Below, piece after piece: positions 1-64,000 of a DNA stretch of 64,000 nucleotides. Source of the stretch: Phoronis australis (taxonomy: Eukaryota > Phoronida > Phoronidae); assembly GCA_002633005.1 (NCBI GenBank), contig NMRA01000108.1:690884-754883 (forward strand). The letters run 5' to 3'. A program made the position numbers and the translations under genes. The stretch's first letter is position 1, and each line of letters starts with the position of its first letter. Under the pieces are notes generated by a model. It did no database searches. It was not told the origin of the DNA and worked only from the letters and a program-made list of their open reading frames with translations.

Positions 1-480
1 ATTTAGGGGGGGGGGGGCCCTTGGCTGCCGCAAAAAAAATAAAACAGTAAGAGCGTAGGGAAATGTTGAGTTTATTAATTAACCCCGGTAATTAAAATGA
101 TACGGAACTATGGCTAAGTATAGGCTCTCCCGCAATATCCCAGGCGACAGGCAGTGGCGCTGCGCACTACGACTCCGTTTCCGTCATCTGCTCCACTGTG
201 CAATGAAGAAAATTTACTTCATATTTAAAGAAAATGGAACCTGAGTGACGATGAAAAAACAGAAGCTGCTGGTAAGATGTGAATTTTAATCGAAGCCTTA
301 GTGAATCACTCAGAAACTCGCAATACTCTCTTTGTCAAACCTTATCTTAAGACGATTTCCAAAGCAATCCCGTCAATATTGCCAACTCGAAAAACGGATT
401 TGGTCTTTTGGGCAGTTGAAGACTATTTTAAATACGACAAATTTGTTAAGAATTGATGGCACAAAATATAAAACGTGTAA
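1..480. other. upstream non-coding sequence
   Basis: Starts with a poly-G run. No convincing exon. A weak donor-like site (gtaaga) follows a short ATG frame near 254-275, but the peptide does not resemble the ferlin N-terminus and its phase does not fit exon 2. Confidence 0.5.
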
Positions 481-899
481 NNNNNNNNNNNNNNNNNNNN
501 NNNNNNNNNNNNNNNNNNNNNNNNNNNNNNNNNNNNNNNNNNNNNNNNNNNNNNNNNNNNNNNNNNNNNNNNNNNNNNNNNNNNNNNNNNNNNNNNNNNN
601 NNNNNNNNNNNNNNNNNNNNNNNNNNNNNNNNNNNNNNNNNNNNNNNNNNNNNNNNNNNNNNNNNNNNNNNNNNNNNNNNNNNNNNNNNNNNNNNNNNNN
701 NNNNNNNNNNNNNNNNNNNNNNNNNNNNNNNNNNNNNNNNNNNNNNNNNNNNNNNNNNNNNNNNNNNNNNNNNNNNNNNNNNNNNNNNNNNNNNNNNNNN
801 NNNNNNNNNNNNNNNNNNNNNNNNNNNNNNNNNNNNNNNNNNNNNNNNNNNNNNNNNNNNNNNNNNNNNNNNNNNNNNNNNNNNNNNNNNNNNNNNNNN
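481..899. other. assembly gap (419 n)
   Basis: All bases from 481 to 899 are n. The right edge abuts an ATT/GTT-rich microsatellite, which probably caused the gap. Exon 1 or regulatory sequence could be hidden here, but nothing shows that. Confidence 0.99.
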
Positions 900-1080
900 C
901 ATCATCGTCCTCAGCAGTAGTAATATTATTATTATTATTACTTCTGTTATTATTATGAATATAATTATTATTGTTGTTATAAGTTTTGTTAGCATTGCAG
1001 AAACGAATATTATTTTTCATTTTAGTTACTGTTACTATTACTAATGTTATTGTTATTGTTGTTGTTAATTGTTATTTTTG
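900..1080. repeat. imperfect ATT/GTT trinucleotide microsatellite
   Basis: Runs of attatt and gttgtt/gttatt triplets dominate this stretch. The long reading frames across it are low-complexity artefacts. Confidence 0.85.
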
Positions 1081-2287
1081 GGGTTTTATCATCATTGTTG
1101 CTACTGATTTAATCAAAATTCAGAATGTTCACGTTAAAGAACGATTTTATCGATCTTACGTAACACAGGGAAGAAGAATTCCCTCAACGTTTATTAAAAG
1201 TATCTTGTAGACTTTAAATGGATCCTCAGTTGAGTTTTTAAAAAGCGGTTCTCCTATAACGCGCGTTAAAGTGATATTCGTGTCTCCCAGCATCGTTTAG
1301 ATCGATACGAAACCTCGTGAGACCGTGAACAAGTGTAACAGAGCATATTAACGGACCGTATGCCTTCTTTACGTGTCGCTTTCCTTTCGCAATGAGTGGA
1401 GACGACTGGATACATCGCAGTAATAATAATTAGTGAATACATGGCAGAAGAATGTTTTGCCACATCAATGCAATTGTATGCAAAAATAGGAATTAACCAG
1501 AAATCTTCATTTCTCTCTTATTTTATGTACATCCATCATGGTGCTAGGACGAGTCGCTTTGTTTAGATCGCCTGTTGTCAAATACGACCAGTTTTAAAAC
1601 CCGTTGCTGAAGGGATTTTGTGGTCTAATTATCGAATCTGTCTCATTAGAGTCGAAAATGCATTACTTCTGAAAAATCAAACAAGGCCGAAAAAGCATAG
1701 GTGGTTCTGGTATGTATACCCCGACTCATTTTGAGACTTGGGCTCACCAACTAACTGAAAACGCCGACAGCAATAAGCCAAGGTCTGATGTTTTTTCAAA
1801 AGCTGCACAAAGGCACGTATGCAAGTGTAAGCAAGATTTGCAACGCCATAATTTACCGAGGGATGAGTAAGAAATCTGCGTCATTTTTGCTCGTCTCATG
1901 TGGATTTTCTTATTTGAAGCGGTTGGGGAACTAAAAAATACCGCACCACCGACTCAATATTCAAAAAAGCACAGACTAGATCCAACTACGTTTTTAGTCT
2001 TATCATCGCTTTTACATTTATTACAGTTCCGGTCTGTAATTAGCTATTGAAAAGGGGTGTCAGAATAGGTTTCAAGGTTAGACGATATTTCTTGCTCTTG
2101 ATCTCCCACGGTCGTTCTCTCGTGCAGTCTTTCTATACCTAGTCGTCACCAAATTCCCTCAACTACAGGTCTGCTTTCAGTAGTTCCTTGACATTATCGT
2201 TTTATTTTGTGCATTTACTAATTGAAAATCTGGAAAACGGTGAATAAGAATTAAGAAACCGGCAACTGCCATTTCTGACGCCCGTCA

Positions 2288-2415
2288 CAGTGGCGGATCC
2301 AGGATTCTTACTTAGAGGGGGGGCAGGACAGAATATTAGCTAGGATTTTGCCCCATCAGACATTCACACCCCCGAACTGCCGAATGGAATCTGGGATGAG
2401 GACAAACACGTGATT
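2288..2415 (+). repeat. fragment of 'cagtggcggatccagga' repeat
   Basis: Begins with the terminal motif cagtggcggatccaggat followed by a G-run. The same motif ends the element at 6680-6990 in opposite orientation. Such ends are typical of short non-autonomous DNA transposons common in aquatic animals; family not determined. Confidence 0.5.
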
Positions 2416-4488
2416 TCCATTTCTATTGACTCTAGTCTTATGCATTTACTAGACAGACGAGGAGAGAACGCGCGTGCGCATAAATTTCGGTCTAACCACT
2501 CACAGCGTCACCATAGGTAAACTTCTTGAGCCTGAAGCTCATTCACTAAAAACGTCTTCAGAAACCTGAAAACAACCGTGAAGTGATATCTGTGCGAGGA
2601 AGTTACAGACCAACATAGAAAGGAGAACTTACTAATAATCACTGAACCTAACACCTCGAATTATTCAAAATTATTGCCTGTCAATGACGATGTTTTCGGT
2701 GTAGAACAAAACGTATGGATATGTTCGTATATTTTAAGCTGCTTCGCTGCAAAACTAATTCTGATTAAGTCATTTCACAAGAATCCCACGTGTATACGAT
2801 AAACAGAGCATAATGATAATCGCGTTTCAGAGAACGGCGCGGAAAACTCGTTTTTAGTATTTGTTAATAGGCCAAAACCGGGTTTGGCCTATTTTATTAT
2901 CACCTGGATATAACTTGAGCAAAATTTCTCAGTAAGTGACAGTTTTGGGAATATTTTCAGATACTTTATTATTTGATACTTTATTATTTTCTAAAGTAAG
3001 TTTCAATTATTTTTCAGAAATGGTTATGTGGAGCGAACTAAAAGGCCAAATGTCTGTCTTTTAAGACTTAAGTTACTTTCATGATGCAGATCCCAGGTCG
3101 TACGCCCCAAACAACTATTTCAGAAAAATAATTAAATCTCACTTCAGCAAAAGTGCAAAGTCTCTAAGAGTATACACATAACTGTTAGTTACAGGGATAA
3201 TTTCTATAAATTATTTCTAAACTGTCATACGCTAATAATTCCTTGGCTGATTACTTATTCACCAGTTGTGAAGTGGGCTCATCAGACCGAATTTCCGTCT
3301 TAAGTCTTATCAAGACTTAAAAGTTACTTTGATAAAGCAGAAGCATAAAAGGTATACGCTGAATAGCATCAATGACATCGCATTATCGCGCGCCACATTA
3401 CTATTGTTTAATAAATGGATTTGGCGCATGTGATGATCAAAGTTCAGTAACCAGTGGTTAAGTTCTGAATTTCTCCACAATGAACCCAGCCCAAGGGAAT
3501 GTTACGTAAAACAAGACACTTACGAGACACATTCGGTGAAAAATCATCGCTTATGAAACGGAAAGCATGAGTTTTCTTCCATAATGCAATATCCCTGACT
3601 CGCCGACCAATCACGTATTAAATAGTCAGTGGAAGCCATTCTGCTTACTCTAATCTCGAGTTTACTCGCGAAACTTGCCTTTCACTCGCGTGATGTTGAG
3701 TGATCTTACATGATTTCGCTTTCTCCCAAAGAAATTTGCTTTATGGAACGCACCCCGAGATAATTCTCATGTCAATACAAAATCCAAGTCACATCTGGAC
3801 GTGAAATAGCCAGTCGAAACAGTGGGAGTAGCGTTATTTATTATATGACAACTAAAAACCACACGTTGATATAGCTGCGCCGCCTACGTTAATAAGTCAC
3901 GTCACTTGTGCATAGCTTTTGAGTCTATTGCAATACGTGAATTAATGGTCACTCCCCCCTCACCAATTGAAAAGCGGATTATTTAACCTCACAAAATATG
4001 ATGCCTTAATAACCATGGTACTGAGAAAATGAATCTCCCGGCATACCCAAGTATACAAGGCTCAGAGCATCAACAAAGTTTCGAACTGCCACACTGTTTG
4101 TCAACCCTTTCAATCTCTGTGTAGGTAGCTTAATACTAGTGACAGGTGATCCCTCGATACCTTTCGGTGATAGAAACCAATATATGGCAGTGTAAGGGAA
4201 ATTTTTGAGACCATTTGATTACTTGGTTTATTTCATCATGTCTAGACTGTGAGAGAGGAGAAACGAAAACATAAACCAACTTTGTCTTGTTATCGCCCCT
4301 GCAATAATCATGCTACGAACAAATATACTTTTTCTCTTTTGACTTTGACACTGACAAATCCTACTGAGACATTCTACAGAGTATAGTTAAGGCGGCCTAT
4401 GGACAAAATAGACCTCGCGTGAAGTCGAAAAAACTTTGTCCCATGAACAAGTATGCTAATGAAGAACGGTTTTTTAGAGTGAAGACAA

Positions 4489-4533
4489 CGGTCTTCACCA
4501 GTACGGTCTTCACCAGTACGGTCTTCACCAGTA
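4489..4533. repeat. 15-bp x 3 tandem repeat
   Basis: The unit ggtcttcaccagtac repeats three times head to tail; the last copy ends in 'agtatc'. Confidence 0.9.
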
Positions 4534-6677
4534 TCGCAGCATTGATAAAGGTCTCCATTTGACTGCCTGACTGTATGCATTTCTGCAGGACCCTTGCATC
4601 ATAAGCGCCACCTGGTGAGCGTTGAGCTCCCATTCAAATTATTGCATCTGAAAGAAGTCAAAAGTAAATTTTACTGGCGTTCAGTGCAATTCTACACCTA
4701 TCCTCAAACAGGAAGCAAGTAAAGTGGTTTCTTCTCTAATTTGTGCAGCTCTCTTCTAACTGCTTCCTTATGGGTTAGCGATAATGTTTATATAAACTCG
4801 AAAAAAAAGAAACTGAACATGTTCAATGCGTTTCTATTGATGAGTTACTGGCCTCGGTTGCATTCGAATTTGATGGAACATATCCTTATGAGATTTAACA
4901 TGCATGCAGGAAACATTAGCAAATATAATGCAACCAAACTGTATGACTTACCAATAATTAGCGTATCTTCCGCGGCTTAATTAATAAAAGTGCAGGTTAT
5001 TTGACATACGAGACGTAACTAGCCCTTCAACGACACGCAAATGGTTTAATGACCATCATATTGTTCAAGCCGCCCACTTGTGTTAGCCAACTACCGTACA
5101 GTGTAGGCTAAACAAACGGGGGTAGCGCTCTGGAGACATATGTTTCCGCTTCTTTTATTTCAGACAAACCTTGAATTATTATTCTGCATGTTCAACTTTG
5201 AAACTATTGATCACAATTAATTTTCTGTGAGGTGAGACGAAATTAACAAGCGTGACAGTCATACTCGAGTTAACGCTAGACAATACTTGTCTTTGGTTCT
5301 ATGAACACGAACGCATGCAGGAACGAACGAAACTCTGAGTACATGGATCATCAATACAGTATATTAATAATCACATGTAGGCCTACAACAACAGGTCTAT
5401 TGCGCGATTTCAAATTGCAGAAGGCTTTGTTTTATATATCACAAAACGCGCCATTTACAAAATTTGAATCTCCCAAGTGGATCGTGCATGCCAAAAAACT
5501 GCACTCAGTCATTCATTCTGTTAACACGAAGGGTGAAGGAAAGCTTCAGTAATTAAGTAAAGGGATTAGCTATGGGTTCGTGTAAAACTCATGTTACTCT
5601 TGTCTCAGGTGCCTTTTTCTGTTATTGAACACTCAGGATTATATGAAACAGTCCCAAATAGGGAGTCGTCTAATTTCCTAATATTTCACTGAACTTGTGG
5701 ACTTTGGCAATCACTGGTGGGAATTTCTAATGCTATTTTGCCTTCGCCACTACTGAATGCATTTTTAACTTACACCGAGCGTAAACTGTATGTTAAGTTC
5801 TCATTGAAAATAAACAGGGAACTTTTCGTGCACCGTACCAAGCTCAATTTTCGGTTGCATTATATCAAAATAACACATATGTAAATGAGGAGGTCGTAAT
5901 AAAGATAAAGTGGAAGGAAAAGGCTGACATTTGTGAGTAAACAAAGACATATATGCGCAGAAAATTTAGGGAATCCCTATTTAAGACTGTTTGATGGAAT
6001 CAGGCACTGGTACTTACAGGCCTGCGTCCAGTCTTTGTGTTTTGTTGACGCTGCCAAGTGTTGCTTTCGTGCCCGAAACACGGAGAAGGGGTTGAGGGAG
6101 CGGCTGGGGATGATTGAGTCGTCAAGGTCATCAAACAGACGATGCTTGTAGTTACAGGGACTTAATAATTCCTTCCCTCCCCCCTATGAATTGAGATTAG
6201 TAGGTCTCAGATGATGCGTTCAGAGGCCACCTTTTTAAAGGTGTTTCGTCGTTTCCTAGCACTACAAAAATACTAGTTATTTAGCCTGCCGCTCACTCTA
6301 TCGGCGAAGTCGACGCATTGGTTTAATAGATTTTCCGATCGATATGTTTTGCCACATGCTCCAGGGGTTTCCAAGAAATAAATGAAGTCACGGATCCCCA
6401 GCAAACTATCAGAATATGAAGACCATTATATTTTGCAGAGCTACACTGCCTTGCTGAAATCGACTCGCTACAGGCTCTACTATTTCGTAAGGTTGCAGAG
6501 GATTCATCGACATGACGTTATTTTCGAGTTGAGACATTTTAGTTTTTCTATAATGACAAAAATGCCCATGGTGCCGCGGTTGGGAAGCTGCAGACGACCA
6601 AAACAATATTTTTGTGGTATCCCCTAGCGTAGGGTTCTATTGTTAAGACGCTAGCTATATTGTAAGAGGGTTTAAAA

Positions 6678-6990
6678 CAGTGGGGGATTTATGGGGGGGG
6701 GGCAAGGCTGCCATGGCCCCCCTAAAATTCTCCCAGATTCCATTTGCCAGTTTGGGGTGCGAATTGCTGACTGGCTTATGCGCGCACCTAGGGGGGCTCG
6801 GGGAGCAAATGCACAATGCATAGCCTAGAACAAACTCCGACCCCTTTTTTTAGTAATAAGGTCTACAAACCCAAACGTTCAAGACCCCTTACATCCCTAC
6901 ATTTTCGGCTGGGTTGCGCGCACATGGCGAAATTCTGGTTATTCCTGTGCCCTGCCCCCCAACTCAAAATCCTGGATCCGCCCCTGTAAC
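6678..6990 (-). mobile_element. candidate non-autonomous element with 'ggcggatcc' end
   Basis: The right edge reads aatcctggatccgcccctg, whose reverse complement starts caggggcggatccaggatt. The left edge (cagtgggggatttatgggg) resembles it, giving imperfect terminal inverted repeats around about 310 bp of non-coding sequence. No target-site duplication was recognised. MITE-like, family unknown. Confidence 0.45.
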
Positions 6991-8515
6991 ATGTGTAGTA
7001 AAATGGCTGAACGAAGTAATTATGTAATTATGTCACATGGTCAAACTCTTGTAAAAGTGTTCGCCATTTTCCCAGAGTTTAATTTTTGGAGAGGGCGGTC
7101 AGAGGAATAGAATTCAACAATTGGCCTCCGGAATCGGCCCACACTTGCTGCCCGAGACTAAAATCGTTATCTTAATAACACAATGCCTGTGGTAAGCTAA
7201 TAAATTGTCTCGGGGGTATATCAGATGTTTTCATGCAGATTTCAGTATTAATTTTATGTGGGTCAAAATCTTTATTAATTACCAAGGCTGACTGGCTAGT
7301 CAGTGCATTTCATACCATAATAAAGTTTCGTGGTCTCGCAGTGACGTGAGATGGAGCAAAAAGTCAAATTCAAGTGGATGTTTCAGTGACTGAAATTATA
7401 TTCCTTATGTAACTTATTCCTTGAGTGTAGCCATGGAAATGGGTCACAAAAATTTAATTTTGTTGAAGGCCATAAATCTCAATTTTCTGTCCTGGCGTCA
7501 TTATAGGTCCTGGCGCGACAAATTTTATTGAACTTATCAACTATTAGACCTAGCTATATGGATATTACTAGGATACTATGACGACTGTTGAGTAGAGCCG
7601 GCCGGGAAGTCGGCAGTGCAGCGAACTCGCCATTTATTCCACGTGGGTAACATACTTATTCTTGGCGAGATAGAACCTTACCACAGACAGTTTATATGAT
7701 GACCACAAATCGGGGCACAGTTTATTGCCAGCCTGTCTCAGAACTTGAACAACGGTTATGTGATAGCGAACAGAGTTGGTGCTGCCTCAGTTGGATCGGG
7801 GAAGTTTGAATGCGTGAGAGGGTCAAGCGTGGGTAAAAGGAGATCGTTTAAATTTCTCGGCTTACCGGCTCGCGGGGTGGACTAAGCCTTGATCGAGAAG
7901 GAACGGTTTGAAATAATGCGCCGTGGGAGTGGGACTCATGTGATCTCTTTCCGAGCAAATAATTACACGATGTGCCACTGGGGATACTAGGCCTACAAAA
8001 CGTTGAAGGTGCCTGGTGCTAGATCGGAAAAATTGAAGACTTCAGATCCGGTGAGAGAGAATTTTTTGTACGTTGGCAACCAATTCCTAGCGATGCACAG
8101 GAAACCCTATATAGATAAAATCTATGTTCTTTGCAACCATAAAAACAAACGTTGAATTTTGACGTCAGCACTGACTGGATCATTTTTTCACGGCAGTTGA
8201 CATTAAACTTAGACCCCATTAAAAAGCGACCCGTGTCACTTTTTTAATACGGCCTATAGCCAGTGAAAAATGACACAAGCCAGTGGGTGGCCGGGGTCCG
8301 TTTTTTTCATGAGGCCATTCAAATGATTTGCTATCCTATGTTACCCGATAAGGATTATTATCATAGATGAGACCGATTGGTTTCAGAGTAACTTTGAAAT
8401 GCCTATCTTTTAGTGTTGTTGTAAACCATAGACATCTTAATAGCATATAGTGTGATGTCGAAGGTGTCAAACGTTTCCACACGGCGAGTCATTTATGCGT
8501 TTTTATTTCCTACAG

Positions 8516-64000
<55,485 letters not shown>

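Larger units (their letters stand above)
1081..8449. other. upstream or intron 1 sequence without recognised exon
   Basis: I searched for a ferlin first exon (a short exon ending in phase 1, encoding a GDRIAKVTFR-like peptide in vertebrates) and found none. The region contains dispersed repeats with 'ggcggatccagga' ends (about 2290 and 6680-6990) and a short 15-bp tandem array (4489-4533). Short frames here have no recognisable homology. Confidence 0.5.

Noticed and set aside
332-1020. Long open frames spanning the n run on both strands
   Set aside because: They exist only because n codons are treated as open; the flanks are a trinucleotide microsatellite.

Overview
ORGANISM. This is animal nuclear DNA: AT-rich, intron-dominated, with one large multi-exon gene whose coding exons are all on the + strand and bounded by GT-AG (twice GC-AG) splice sites. 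The predicted protein is a type II ferlin that aligns along its length with vertebrate otoferlin. Long introns, many short tandem arrays, tRNA-derived SINE-like pieces, LINE relics, frequent 'taggccta' words and strong polymorphism between two copies of one segment suggest a highly heterozygous marine invertebrate deuterostome (hemichordate, echinoderm or amphioxus type). That placement is an inference, not proven here. LAYOUT. 1-8.5 kb: no exon recognised; a 419-base assembly gap (481-899), microsatellite, repeats. 8.5-16.0 kb: exons 2-5 (C2A domain) appear twice; the first set breaks off in mid exon 5 at a single n (11981), the second is complete. 16.7-18.0 kb: exons 6-7 (linker). 18-22.3 kb: large intron with a decayed L1/Tx1-like LINE on the - strand. 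22.3-26.6 kb: exons 8-12 (C2B, FerI), including two alternative versions of exon 11. 26.6-28.4 kb: intron carrying an intact RNase H reading frame on the - strand. 28.4-31.7 kb: exons 13-16 (C2C, acidic linker). 32.8-36.5 kb: exons 17-20 (FerA, FerB, start of C2D). 38.2-42.2 kb: exons 21-26 (rest of C2D and a central C2-like stretch). 42.2-48.4 kb: 6.1-kb intron with repeats. 48.4-55.4 kb: exons 27-31 (charged, lysine-rich linker), with a tRNA-containing foldback element at 50.6-51.0 kb. 57.1-64.0 kb: exons 32-39 (C2E and most of C2F). Exon 1, the end of C2F and the C-terminal membrane anchor are outside or unrecognised. Numbering assumes one exon upstream of the first one seen. HOW IT WORKS. 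The exons join in frame from 12747 to 63995 into about 1900 residues (vertebrate otoferlin is about 2000). Otoferlin is a tail-anchored multi-C2 calcium sensor for vesicle fusion and membrane repair; no other host gene is visible. MOST INTERESTING. (1) Exons 11a and 11b are homologous and phase-compatible only as a mutually exclusive pair at the C2B/FerI junction. (2) A minisatellite in intron 3 has copied the exon 4 acceptor and carries a donor-like motif in every unit, with 8 versus 4 units in the two copies. (3) Two introns need GC donors, one inside C2F, where failure to splice would truncate the protein before its anchor. (4) A palindromic element has a tRNA-Ser-like loop and 15-bp flanking direct repeats. 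(5) A stand-alone RNase H ORF keeps all five catalytic residues. (6) The exon 2-5 duplication most likely records two haplotypes joined by the assembler.
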